Positions 24,904-34,149 of a DNA stretch of 64,000 nucleotides are shown in pieces. A program made the translations under genes and the position numbers. The stretch comes from CASICS01 sp045564455 (GTDB lineage: Bacteria > Pseudomonadota > Gammaproteobacteria > Magnimaribacterales > AG-339-G14): NCBI GenBank assembly GCA_045564455.1, contig JBJLHG010000002.1:744001-808000 (forward strand), written 5' to 3'. Numbering within the stretch: the stretch's first letter is position 1; every line of letters begins with the position of its first letter. The notes beneath the pieces were generated by a model. It saw only the letters and a program-made list of their open reading frames with translations. It was not told the origin of the DNA and made no database searches.

Positions 24904-27143
24904 AATTAATATTTAGAATTGGGTTTTGGATTTTCGGATCACTATTTGCAGTTTTGTTTATTTTAGGGGCATATTACTTTGCCTTTTATTCAAACTTTTT
25001 TGGAACTCTCGAAAATGCTGGATCTAATGTTAATCAATCATATCCAGATGAATTACTTCAGTCCAAAATTCAATCACAGTTAAAACATACCAATACTAAT
25101 AAACAAATTCTATTCGGCGATACTCATGTGCATTCAACTTATTCAACAGATGCTTTTTTATGGAGTTTAAAAACCTTCAATGGCGAAGGACCTCATCTAA
25201 TGGCTGAAGCCTGTGATTATGCAAGATTTTGTTCAGCTATAGATTTTTGGGTTAATACTGATCATGCGGAAGCAAGTACCCCTAGAAAATGGTCTGAAAC
25301 AATTAAAGCAGTTCAAAATTGTGATGCTGTAAATGAAAATGATAGAGCCAAAGATTTAATAAGTTTTGTGGGGTATGAATGGACTCAGATTAATCCATCT
25401 AACAAAGACGACCATTACGGTCATAAAAATGTTGTATTTTTAGAATCTGATCAAGATCTTCTTCCTAATGTTCCATTTGGCGCTGCTGGTTATACTTCAA
25501 GTGGCTTCAGAGATATTGAGGGGATGACTGCTGCAAAGATAAATATGCTTTCAGCATCGGTAGTTGATTTTTCCAATAGAGATAGATACGCAGATTTTAT
25601 AGCTTTTTATGAGGAGGTTGTTGCTAATCCAGATTGCGATATTAATGATATAAATTATTTAGATTGCTATAAATCTGTTTATACACCTAAAGATTTATTT
25701 TCAATTTTAGAAACTGTTCAGTCAGATTCTATAGTTATACCTCATGGGAATGCTTGGGGTTACTATACACCTACAGAATCAAGTTGGGACAAACAGCTTT
25801 TAAATGAAATGCATGACCCTTCTAAGCAAATTTCAATTGAGGTCTTTTCCGGGCATGGAAATTCTGAGGAATTTAGAGATTGGACAGGAACAATAACTAA
25901 AAATGGAGCAAAAATATGTCCAAAACCTACAGAAAACTATCTTCCCTCTTGTTGGAGAGCGGGAGAGATTATAAGTGAAAGATGTTTAGCCAATGGATCT
26001 AGTGAAGAAATTTGCTCAGCTAGAGCAGAATTAGCTAAGCAGTCTTATATTGAGGGTGGTCAATATGGGCACTGGTCTGTTTTGGGAGCTAAGCCGTCTG
26101 ATTGGTTAGATTCTGGTCAATGTAAAGATTGTTTTGTGCCTGCTTTTAATATGAGACCCAGTGCTTCTGTTCAATATGCTCTTGCCCTTAGAAAATTTGA
26201 AGGAGATAAGGTTAGCTCATTTGATTTTGGATTTATTGCTTCTAGTGATAATCATCGAGCCAGACCCGGAACTGGATATAAAGCAATTGATAGGTTAGTA
26301 ACAACTGAAGCAAATGGTCCATCTAGTGAGTTTTTCTATAAAAATACATATCCAGAAGAACTTAAGTCAGACGTGCCTTGGGAAGTCATACCAAGCGAAA
26401 TAAATACTGCCAGTGAATTAACCATGTTTGAAGCAGAAAGGCAGTCTTCTTTTTTTACAACCGGAGGGCTAGCTGCAGTTCATGTGTCAAAAAGAAATAG
26501 AGAAGGAATCTGGGAAGGGTTTAAGAAAAAAGAAACTTACGCGACCAGTGGGCCTAGAATTTTACTATGGTTTGATCTTATTAATTCTAAAGATGGACGA
26601 ATCCCTATGGGTTCTAAAACAAAGCTTTCTGAAAACCCTATTTTTGAAGTGAAAGCAGTAGGTTCTTTCAAACAAAAACCTGGTTGTCCAGATTTAGGTC
26701 TTTCTAAAGCTGATAACGAAAAAGTCATGAGGCTGTGTAAAAATGAATGTTTTAATCCTTCTGAAGAAAGAAGAGAAATAACCAGACTTGAAATAATAAA
26801 GATCACTCCTCAAAATTATAATAATGAGCCAGTAGAGAATTTAATAAAAGATGTTTGGAAAGTGCATGAGTGTAAACCTAATACTGGGGAGTGTAGATTT
26901 AGATTTTCTGATTCAGAGTATTCTAAAAATGGCAGAGACAGTCTTTATTATGTTAGGGCTATAGAAGAACCTTCTTTGAGAATCAATGGCGGCAACTTAA
27001 GATGTGATTATGATGAGAATGGAAATTGTAAAAAAGTTAATATTTGTTATGGAGGCTTTCAAACAAGCAGAGAAGATAATTGCACTATGTTATCAGAGGA
27101 GAGAGCTTGGTCATCTCCAATTTACGTTAATCAGCTTAACTAA
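24900..27143 (+). CDS. DUF3604 protein, membrane-anchored PHP-like metalloenzyme
   Basis: A 747-residue protein with one N-terminal membrane helix (about 5-30) and the rest predicted in the periplasm. The metal-binding start LFGDTHVHSTYSTDAF (about 72-87) and the later VNTDHAEAS and IVIPHGNAWG resemble the PHP phosphoesterase fold. The biochemical role of DUF3604 is not known to me. Many cysteines (for example SCWRAGEIISERCL, CKDCFVPAF) point to disulfides outside the cytoplasm. It lies between two GPH sugar transporters and a rhomboid protease with 1-4-base overlaps, so it likely acts on a substrate those transporters carry. Confidence 0.82.
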   Translation: MKLIFRIGFWIFGSLFAVLFILGAYYFAFYSNFFGTLENAGSNVNQSYPDELLQSKIQSQLKHTNTNKQILFGDTHVHSTYSTDAFLWSLKTFNGEGPHLMAEACDYARFCSAIDFWVNTDHAEASTPRKWSETIKAVQNCDAVNENDRAKDLISFVGYEWTQINPSNKDDHYGHKNVVFLESDQDLLPNVPFGAAGYTSSGFRDIEGMTAAKINMLSASVVDFSNRDRYADFIAFYEEVVANPDCDINDINYLDCYKSVYTPKDLFSILETVQSDSIVIPHGNAWGYYTPTESSWDKQLLNEMHDPSKQISIEVFSGHGNSEEFRDWTGTITKNGAKICPKPTENYLPSCWRAGEIISERCLANGSSEEICSARAELAKQSYIEGGQYGHWSVLGAKPSDWLDSGQCKDCFVPAFNMRPSASVQYALALRKFEGDKVSSFDFGFIASSDNHRARPGTGYKAIDRLVTTEANGPSSEFFYKNTYPEELKSDVPWEVIPSEINTASELTMFEAERQSSFFTTGGLAAVHVSKRNREGIWEGFKKKETYATSGPRILLWFDLINSKDGRIPMGSKTKLSENPIFEVKAVGSFKQKPGCPDLGLSKADNEKVMRLCKNECFNPSEERREITRLEIIKITPQNYNNEPVENLIKDVWKVHECKPNTGECRFRFSDSEYSKNGRDSLYYVRAIEEPSLRINGGNLRCDYDENGNCKKVNICYGGFQTSREDNCTMLSEERAWSSPIYVNQLN

Positions 27144-28567
27144 TGTCCGCAGATAAACTACCTGTTTTAACAAAATTTTTATATGGATTTGGTTCTATGT
27201 CATATGGAATCAAAGATAATGCTTTTGCATATTTTTTATTATTTGTTTACGTTCAAATATTTGGACTAGCTCCAGACTTAGCTGGTTTAGCTATACTGTT
27301 AATGTTGGTATTTGATGCATTTTCAGACCCTTTGGTAGGGTATTTTTCTGATAGATATAAGTCTAAATGGGGAAGGAGACATCCATTTATGTATTTCTCT
27401 GCTATTCCAGTTAGCCTTTCTTTTTTTCTTCTATGGGACCCCCCAGAATCGCTTTCACAAACTCAATTGTTTTTTTATCTTTTAGGAGTGGGAGTTTTTA
27501 TAAGAACTGCTATTACGTTTTATGAAATTCCAAGTACTGCTTTAGGACCCGAACTATCTAAAGATTATGTAGAAAGAAGCTCTCTTCTGTCATACAGGTA
27601 TTGGTTTGGTTGGTGGGGAGGCCTACTTGTATGGAATTCATTGTGGATATTCGTTGTCTATAGCAGTTATTCAGGAACTACTGATGCAAGATATTTGCCT
27701 GAAACTTGGAAAATTTATGGACTAGTTTGTAGTTTAATAATGTTTATAGCGATTATGGTTACTGCCTTAGGAACTCATAAACATATAAAAGATTTATATT
27801 CTCCAGAAGTAAAAAAGATTTCTTTAAGAAGTACTTTAAGTGAACTTTGGGAAACAGTAACAATCAGTCGAGATTATCTGGTTTTATTTTTAGCTATGAT
27901 CATCACTAGTATTGCTACAGGAATAGCGACTAATTTAACGTTATTTTTTTATAGCTATTTTTGGGAATTTACACCGATAAATATTTTAACTATTGGTCTG
28001 ACTCTTTTCCTTACCCCTTTAGTAGGATTAAAACTATCGCCCTTGCTTGCGGCTAAGCTAGGAAAGAGAGAAACTATAATTTATCTATTTATTGTTGCCT
28101 TTGTTGCTGAAAATATAGTCATCTTAATGAGAATATTAGATTATCTGCCTAGTAACGAATCTGTACTTATTTTGCCAATGGTTCTTATTTTTCATTGGAT
28201 AGCTATTAGCGCTCAAATAATTTCATACACAACTCTTGCTTCAATGGTTTTTGATACAGTTGAAGAAGTTGAAAAACTTACAGGAAGAAGAATGGAAGGA
28301 ACTTTATTAGCTGCTAGATCCTTTGCAGCTAAGTGTATGAGTGGCGCAGGTGCCTTTCTAGCAGGACTAATTCTATCTTTTTCGGCATGGCCTAAAGAAG
28401 CTAGCGCTGGTGAGGTAGAATCAACTATATTAAATAGCGTAGGACTTTTAGCAATATCAATATCTTCTATTTTATGGATTTCAGCAATTTTTGTATTTTC
28501 AAGAGTCAAAATGACAAGAACGTCTCATGAAGAAAATCTAGGAGAACTAAATTATAAAAATGATTAA
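27143..28567 (+). CDS. GPH-family (glycoside-cation) MFS symporter, second copy
   Basis: A 474-residue, 12-helix transporter. The signature loop DAFSDPLVGYFSDRYKSKWG followed by RRHP and the run FYEIPSTALGPELSKDYV are near-duplicates of those in the protein at 22658, so the two are paralogs. It overlaps the DUF3604 stop by one base and bolA by 8. Its substrate is unknown; two transporters of one family around the same enzyme suggest either related ligands or import and export of substrate and product. Confidence 0.86.
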   Translation: MSADKLPVLTKFLYGFGSMSYGIKDNAFAYFLLFVYVQIFGLAPDLAGLAILLMLVFDAFSDPLVGYFSDRYKSKWGRRHPFMYFSAIPVSLSFFLLWDPPESLSQTQLFFYLLGVGVFIRTAITFYEIPSTALGPELSKDYVERSSLLSYRYWFGWWGGLLVWNSLWIFVVYSSYSGTTDARYLPETWKIYGLVCSLIMFIAIMVTALGTHKHIKDLYSPEVKKISLRSTLSELWETVTISRDYLVLFLAMIITSIATGIATNLTLFFYSYFWEFTPINILTIGLTLFLTPLVGLKLSPLLAAKLGKRETIIYLFIVAFVAENIVILMRILDYLPSNESVLILPMVLIFHWIAISAQIISYTTLASMVFDTVEEVEKLTGRRMEGTLLAARSFAAKCMSGAGAFLAGLILSFSAWPKEASAGEVESTILNSVGLLAISISSILWISAIFVFSRVKMTRTSHEENLGELNYKND

Positions 28568-28868
28568 AGAAGAAATTGAAAACAAATTAAAAATAGACTG
28601 TGAGCCTTGGCATTTAGAAGTTATAAACGAGTCTCCAAACCATAACGTCCCTGAAGGAGCAGAATCACATTTTAAAATTATTATAGTTTCTGAGAAGTTT
28701 TTTGAAATAAAAGCTGTTCAAAGACATCAGTTAATATACTCAGTATTAAATGAAGAGATGAAGAAAATTCATGCTATAGCAATTCATCCTTTCACCCCTG
28801 ATGAATGGAAGAATAAAACTGGCGAGTCTTTGGATTCTCCAAAATGTCTTGGCGGAGGACATGATTGA
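28560..28868 (+). CDS. bolA: BolA family protein
   Basis: A 102-residue protein of the BolA proper type. The core shows EVINESPNHNVPEGAESHFK and FEIKAVQRHQLIYSVLNEEM, with the conserved histidine of the VQRH loop that BolA uses to bind a [2Fe-2S] cluster with a monothiol glutaredoxin. E. coli BolA affects cell shape and stress transcription. It overlaps the transporter before it and trhO after it by 8 bases each, which is unusual company for bolA. Confidence 0.92.
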   Translation: MIKEEIENKLKIDCEPWHLEVINESPNHNVPEGAESHFKIIIVSEKFFEIKAVQRHQLIYSVLNEEMKKIHAIAIHPFTPDEWKNKTGESLDSPKCLGGGHD

Positions 28869-29754
28869 TTTTGATAAAAATATAGATAATTTTTATATTT
28901 ATACTTTTTACAACTGTTTAAGCATAGAAAATCACGGTTCTTTTGCTGAAAATATTAGAAAAAATGCCAGAAGCTTAGACATAATCGGAACCATTATTTT
29001 AACTCCAGAAGGAATTAATTCGACTATTGCCTGCAACAAAGCTTCTAATCTAGACAAGTTTATTTTAAATCTAGAAAAGTATTTTGGAAAAATTTCAGTT
29101 AAAAGATCAGAGTCTTTAAAAAAACCCTTTAAACGATTAAAAATAAAAATAAGAAATGAAGTTGTTCCATCGGGCACTGAAGTCAAAGTAGATACTTCAT
29201 TGAATAACTATATAAAGCCTGAGGAATGGAATGACTTTATTACAGATAAATCTGTTATCACAATTGATGTAAGGAATGATTATGAAATAGGTGTTGGAAC
29301 TTTTGCTTATTCTAAATCACCTAACACTAAAAACTTTAGAGAGTTTAATAATTACATAAAAGATTCAAAAAATAATTTTAAAAATAAGAAAATAGCTATT
29401 TTTTGTACTGGCGGGATAAGGTGCGAAAAGGCTTCAGCTTTATTTCAAGCTAATAATGTTAAAAATGTTTATCAATTAGAGGGCGGAATTATTAATTATT
29501 TTGATAAGACCAAATCAACTGATATGTGGGAAGGGGAATGTTTTGTTTTTGATGACAGAGTTACAGTTGATAGAAATCTAAAAGCAGGCAATTATAAACA
29601 ATGTTTTGCTTGTCGAAGGCCTCTATCAAAGGATGATTTGAAAAAGCCTCAATACATAGAAGGCATTTCTTGCCATAATTGTCATCTTGAAAAAACAGAT
29701 AATGATAGAAAGCGATTTACTGAAAGGCAAAAACAAAAACAAAAACAAAAATAA
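28861..29754 (+). CDS. trhO: tRNA uridine(34) hydroxylase (rhodanese)
   Basis: Oxygen-dependent hydroxylation of wobble U34 in tRNA, a first step to 5-methoxy/carboxymethoxyuridine. The 298 residues start at the ATG at 28861, which overlaps the bolA stop by 8 bases; the longer frame from 28801 is rejected because it would read through bolA. The rhodanese active site FCTGGIRCEKAS has Cys182 and Cys188, as in E. coli TrhO (YceA). A C-terminal zinc-like knuckle CFACRRPL...ISCHNC follows. The tail is a QKQKQKQK run encoded by a CAAAAA repeat. Confidence 0.93.
   Translation: MIDFDKNIDNFYIYTFYNCLSIENHGSFAENIRKNARSLDIIGTIILTPEGINSTIACNKASNLDKFILNLEKYFGKISVKRSESLKKPFKRLKIKIRNEVVPSGTEVKVDTSLNNYIKPEEWNDFITDKSVITIDVRNDYEIGVGTFAYSKSPNTKNFREFNNYIKDSKNNFKNKKIAIFCTGGIRCEKASALFQANNVKNVYQLEGGIINYFDKTKSTDMWEGECFVFDDRVTVDRNLKAGNYKQCFACRRPLSKDDLKKPQYIEGISCHNCHLEKTDNDRKRFTERQKQKQKQK
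29728..29751 (+). repeat. CAAAAA x4 microsatellite at the end of trhO
   Basis: Four perfect CAAAAA units immediately before the TAA stop encode alternating Gln-Lys. Because the unit is 6 bases long, slippage would change tail length by two residues without a frameshift. Confidence 0.85.
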
Positions 29755-29757
29755 TTA

Positions 29758-32208
29758 ATGTCATTAACTAACTGGATTACTGACCGCCCAAAATTAAATA
29801 TTTTACTTTTATTTTTTCTTATATGTACTGTCTCATATGGTATAAATAATTTTGAATTAGACGCATCTTCTGAAACTCTTCTACTAGAGAATGATCCTGA
29901 TTTAAAGCTCTATAGAGAAAATACAGAAATATATGGATCAAGTGATTTTTTAGTAATTACTTTTAGCCCTAATGATGAACTTCTCTCTGTATCTACGATA
30001 AATAATATCAAAAAACTTGTTAATGATTTAAAGCAGGTTAAAGGAGTAGAGAGTGTATTAAGTTTGTTAGATGTGCCTTTGATAGTGAGTTCGGCGAATC
30101 AATCGTTTAGCGAAGTTGCAGATAATGTCTCTACTCTAAATGCCAATGAAATAGATATAAATCTTGCAAAAAGAGTCTTTTCTACAAATCCTGTTTATAA
30201 AAACCTTTTGATAAGTGAAGATTTAAAAACAACTGCATTTCAATTAACTTTAAAAAGAAATTTTGAATATGAGAGATTAATAAATAATAGATATACCCTT
30301 TATGGGTCTTTATCGAACAATAAAGATAAAGAAATTAATGAGGTAAATAGATTAATAGAAGTAGAAAAAAAATTAATATCTATTAAAGAAAAAGAACTTG
30401 TCTCTTCTTTAAGAAATATTCTTTCAAATTATTCTAACTTTGGAGAGTTATTTTTGGGCGGCGGAGCGATGATTGCATCAGACACAATAGAATTTATTTC
30501 TCAAGATTTATTAGTTTTTGGCTTAGCAGTCCTGATAATTTTTATCATAGTATTAGCTTTTATATTTAAAAGTTTTATTTGGGTTATGATCCCGCTTGCT
30601 ACAGCTGGGCTAACTTCACTTTTATCTATTGGCACCGTTGGATGGTTTGGTTGGAAAGTTACAGTAGTTTCTGCAAATTTTGTTTCTATTCTTATGATCA
30701 TAAGCATATCTCTGATGGTTCATTTAATAGTTAGATATCAAGAATTAGCAGTGATTAATGAATCATCCACACAGAAGGAAATAGTCTCAAATACTCTCAA
30801 ACAAATGTTTCTACCTTGTTTATATACAGCCTTAACTACTATAGTAGCTTTTGCATCTCTAATAATAAGTGATATTAAACCAATTATAGATTTTGGAATC
30901 ATTATGGTTATGGGAATCGTTATAACTTTTACCTTTGCATTCGTTTTTTTTGGCTCATTGTTATCACTTATAGATAAAAATAAGTTAAGTACTGAAATGG
31001 ATAACTCTTCTAGTAAGACTTTATTAATTCATAATCTATCTAAGAATAATCCTTATAAAATTATTTCTATAGCATTGGCAATTTTTTCTCTTTCTATTTA
31101 TGGCTTTTCAAAATTAACAGTTGAAAATAAATTTATCGATTACTTCAAATCTACTACTGAAATTTATAAAGGACTTTCATTAATAGATACTAAATTAGGC
31201 GGTACAGCCACTCTTGATATAATTATAGATGCTCCTGAGCAACTTAAAATTATCGACTCATTTGATGGCTTTGATGATGACTTTGATGATGAATTTGGTA
31301 GTGCATTAAAAGAGCAGATTGATATTCAAGGTTACTGGTTTACTTCAGATAATTTAGCTTTTTTAGAAACAATTCATGACTATTTAGAAAATAGACCAGA
31401 GATAGGTAAAGTTCTATCTGTTTCAAGCGGTATAAAAATAGCAGAGATAGCTAATAATAATCAAAGACTTTCGGATCTAGAATTAGCTTTATTAAGAAAA
31501 TTATTACCTGAGGAAATAGAAACACAACTTTTGTCTTCCTATATTACTAATGGAGATAATCAAGTAAGATTATCAGCAAGAGTTATAGAGTCATATGAAG
31601 GCCTTAATAGAAAAGATTTAATCTATTCAGTAAAAAAAGATCTAGAAAATAAATTTGATATTCCTCAAAGTAGATTTAAATTAACAGGTATATCAGTAAT
31701 TTATAATAATTTATTGCAAAGTTTATTTGGATCGTTGATAGGCAGTATGGCAATAGTCTTTTTTTGCATATTCTTAATGTTTATATTTCTTTTTAGATCA
31801 GTCTATCTAGCTATTGTAGGAATGATGCCTAATTTTTTAGCTGCAGGAGCTGTTATTGGAACAATAGGATTATCAGGTATACCATTAGATATAATGACGG
31901 TAACTGTGGCTGCTGTAAGTATTGGCATGGGCGTAGATAATACTATTCATTATATTCATCGTTTTAAAAGAGAATTCTCTAAGAATAAAAATTACGAAGA
32001 AAGCACCAAAAGAACTCATGCCACTATTGGTAGAGCTCTTTTTTATACGTCAATAACTATAGTTCTTGGATTTTTAGTCCTTGCAACATCAAATTTTAGC
32101 CCTACAATTTTCTTTGGTATTTTCACTTCTTTATCAATGATAATGGCTGTAATAGGCTCGCTAATATTGTTACCAGTACTTTTAATAAAACTTAAACCAA
32201 TAAGGTGA
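29758..32208 (+). CDS. MMPL/RND-family exporter
   Basis: An 816-residue protein with the two-fold RND plan: one N-terminal helix (about 12-30), a large periplasmic loop, a block of helices (about 245-410), a second loop, and a second block (about 660-810). The motif VSIGMGVDNTIHYIHRF in the second block is the typical RND proton-relay region with acidic residues. It is of the 'predicted exporter' type, which moves lipids or hopanoid-like molecules rather than drugs; no membrane-fusion protein or outer-membrane channel is nearby. An acidic run DGFDDDFDDEFG lies in the second periplasmic loop. The next gene is an acyl-CoA racemase, 4 bases away. Confidence 0.85.
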   Translation: MSLTNWITDRPKLNILLLFFLICTVSYGINNFELDASSETLLLENDPDLKLYRENTEIYGSSDFLVITFSPNDELLSVSTINNIKKLVNDLKQVKGVESVLSLLDVPLIVSSANQSFSEVADNVSTLNANEIDINLAKRVFSTNPVYKNLLISEDLKTTAFQLTLKRNFEYERLINNRYTLYGSLSNNKDKEINEVNRLIEVEKKLISIKEKELVSSLRNILSNYSNFGELFLGGGAMIASDTIEFISQDLLVFGLAVLIIFIIVLAFIFKSFIWVMIPLATAGLTSLLSIGTVGWFGWKVTVVSANFVSILMIISISLMVHLIVRYQELAVINESSTQKEIVSNTLKQMFLPCLYTALTTIVAFASLIISDIKPIIDFGIIMVMGIVITFTFAFVFFGSLLSLIDKNKLSTEMDNSSSKTLLIHNLSKNNPYKIISIALAIFSLSIYGFSKLTVENKFIDYFKSTTEIYKGLSLIDTKLGGTATLDIIIDAPEQLKIIDSFDGFDDDFDDEFGSALKEQIDIQGYWFTSDNLAFLETIHDYLENRPEIGKVLSVSSGIKIAEIANNNQRLSDLELALLRKLLPEEIETQLLSSYITNGDNQVRLSARVIESYEGLNRKDLIYSVKKDLENKFDIPQSRFKLTGISVIYNNLLQSLFGSLIGSMAIVFFCIFLMFIFLFRSVYLAIVGMMPNFLAAGAVIGTIGLSGIPLDIMTVTVAAVSIGMGVDNTIHYIHRFKREFSKNKNYEESTKRTHATIGRALFYTSITIVLGFLVLATSNFSPTIFFGIFTSLSMIMAVIGSLILLPVLLIKLKPIR

Positions 32209-32212
32209 AATT

Positions 32213-33346
32213 ATGGGTCCTTTAAAAGGAATAAAAATTATTGAATTCTCTGCGCTAGGACCAGGGCCATTCTGTGGCATGATCCTTGCTGATCTAGGAG
32301 CTGAAGTGACAGTCATTGATAGATATGAATCTTCCGGTCAATCTACTAAAACTGACGTAGCAAGCAGAGGTAAAAGATCAATTTCAATTGATTTAAAAAA
32401 CAAAGAATCTTTACTATTAATCAATGAATTAATCGCTACAGCAGATGTCGTAATAGAGGGGCTAAGACCTGGAAAAATGGAAAAACTTAATATGGGTCCG
32501 GATCAGTTTCTTAAAATTAACCCCAAACTAATTTATGGAAGAATGACCGGTTGGGGTCAATATGGTTCCTTATCCTCAACGGTTGGTCACGATTTAAATT
32601 ATATTTCTCTTACAGGAGTTATGTCTGCGATAGGAGATAAAAATAAACCTCCTAGACCGCCATTAAATCTTATTGGTGATTTCGGAGGTGGCGGAATGGT
32701 ACTTGCAATGGGAATTTGTGCTGCTTTATTGGAAGTATCTAAATCAGGTAAAGGTCAAGTAATAGATTCAGCCATGACAGATGGTTCAGCATTGTTAATG
32801 TCTATGATGTATGGAATGTATGGAGCTGGATTTTGGAAAGACGAAAGAGATACTAATCTTTTAGATGGTTCTGCTCATTTCTATGGATGCTATGAATGCA
32901 AAGATAATAAATATGTTTCCATAGCTTCAATAGAGCCTCAATTTTATAAAGAGCTAGTTGAAAAATTAAAATTGGACAAAGATAAATTTAAGGATCAAAT
33001 GGATAAATCTAAATGGCCTGAACTTAAAGAAATAATTGCTCAAAAATTTAAAGAGAAAAATAGAGATGAATGGTGCAATATTATGGAAGGTGGAGAAATT
33101 TGCTTTGCACCAATCTTATCCATGGAAGAGGCAATTTCACATAAACACAACGTGGATAGAAAAACCTTTATAGAGATAGATGGTATAAACCATCCTGCTC
33201 CAGCACCAAGATTTTCAGAAACTCCAAGCGAAATACGACACGCTCCTGCAAAGAAAGGCTTCCACACTAATGAAATAATAGATGAGCTAGGCGATAATTT
33301 TGATTTTGATGATCTGGTTAAAAGAAATATTATTTCTCAAGGTTAA
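32213..33346 (+). CDS. alpha-methylacyl-CoA racemase (CaiB/BaiF family III)
   Basis: A 377-residue CoA-transferase-fold enzyme. The racemase subgroup is favoured by GHDLNYISLTGVMSAIG (catalytic His) and LNLIGDFGGGGM (catalytic Asp), plus LDGSAHFYGCYECKDNKYVS and IEPQFYKELVEKL, which parallel AMACR/MCR enzymes. It would invert the 2-methyl centre of branched acyl-CoA so that beta-oxidation can proceed, for example of phytanic/pristanic-type or sterol side-chain acids. The stop overlaps the 3' end of tatD on the other strand by 17 bases. Confidence 0.88.
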   Translation: MGPLKGIKIIEFSALGPGPFCGMILADLGAEVTVIDRYESSGQSTKTDVASRGKRSISIDLKNKESLLLINELIATADVVIEGLRPGKMEKLNMGPDQFLKINPKLIYGRMTGWGQYGSLSSTVGHDLNYISLTGVMSAIGDKNKPPRPPLNLIGDFGGGGMVLAMGICAALLEVSKSGKGQVIDSAMTDGSALLMSMMYGMYGAGFWKDERDTNLLDGSAHFYGCYECKDNKYVSIASIEPQFYKELVEKLKLDKDKFKDQMDKSKWPELKEIIAQKFKEKNRDEWCNIMEGGEICFAPILSMEEAISHKHNVDRKTFIEIDGINHPAPAPRFSETPSEIRHAPAKKGFHTNEIIDELGDNFDFDDLVKRNIISQG

Positions 33347-34118
33347 AAAATTTGAGACTGTTTTGATATATAGCCTTTGATAAGTCATTTACTGGTTCAT
33401 TCCTTATTGAAGATATCTTACTAAAAACCTCCTTTAAAAAAAGAGGTTTATTCCTTCTTCCTTTAATTTTTATATTTTTAGGTAATAAATATGGTGAGTC
33501 TGTTTCTATTAGTAATTTATCTAATGGGATTTTAGAAATAAATTCTTTTAAATGCGAACCTCTTTTTTCATCACAAATCCAACCTGTAATTCCTATATAA
33601 AAATCTAAGGATAAGTAGTCATCTAACTCTTCTTCAGAGCCAGTAAAACAATGCACAACACAATTAGTTTCTGGATAAATATCTTTAAGACAGGTCATAA
33701 ATTCTTTATGTGAGTCTCTTTGATGAAGAAACATTGGTAAATTTAATTCATTCGCTATCTTAATATGCTTTAAAAAGGAATTAATTTGATTCTCTTTTTT
33801 TGAATAGTTTCTATTAAAATCTAATCCTGTTTCTCCGATAGCTTTCACTAACGAATTTAAAGCAATTTCTTTTATTTTAATTTCAGATGAATCGTTGAAA
33901 CTATCCGCATAATGAGGATGTATACCACAAGTAGAAATAAGATTATTTGGGTACATTTCAGCAATCGAAAGTGCTTTTAAACTATCTTCTACATTACAAC
34001 CCGTTACGGATATTTTTTCTATATTATTAGATATAGATTCATTAATAATTGTATTCAAATCACTTGAAAAACTTTCGTGGGTAAGGTTTGCCCCAATATC
34101 AAATAATTTTGATTGCAT
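33330..34118 (-). CDS. tatD: TatD-family metal-dependent DNase
   Basis: A 262-residue TIM-barrel hydrolase. The usual first metal-site HxH is degenerate: FDIGANLTHESF has the second His only (TatD proper often reads DIGVNLTSSQF). Then come GIHPHYADSF, AIGETGLDFNRNYS, FLHQRDSHKEF, CVVHCFTGSEEEL and LIETDSPYLLP, the standard ligands. The GANLTH start favours TatD itself over YcfH/YjjV. It takes part in DNA fragment degradation or repair. It diverges from the thioesterase gene with 31 bases between starts. Confidence 0.85.
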   Translation of the reverse strand: MQSKLFDIGANLTHESFSSDLNTIINESISNNIEKISVTGCNVEDSLKALSIAEMYPNNLISTCGIHPHYADSFNDSSEIKIKEIALNSLVKAIGETGLDFNRNYSKKENQINSFLKHIKIANELNLPMFLHQRDSHKEFMTCLKDIYPETNCVVHCFTGSEEELDDYLSLDFYIGITGWICDEKRGSHLKEFISKIPLDKLLIETDSPYLLPKNIKIKGRRNKPLFLKEVFSKISSIRNEPVNDLSKAIYQNSLKFFNLEK

Positions 34119-34149
34119 AATGATTAATATAAACTAGCTTTTACATTTT

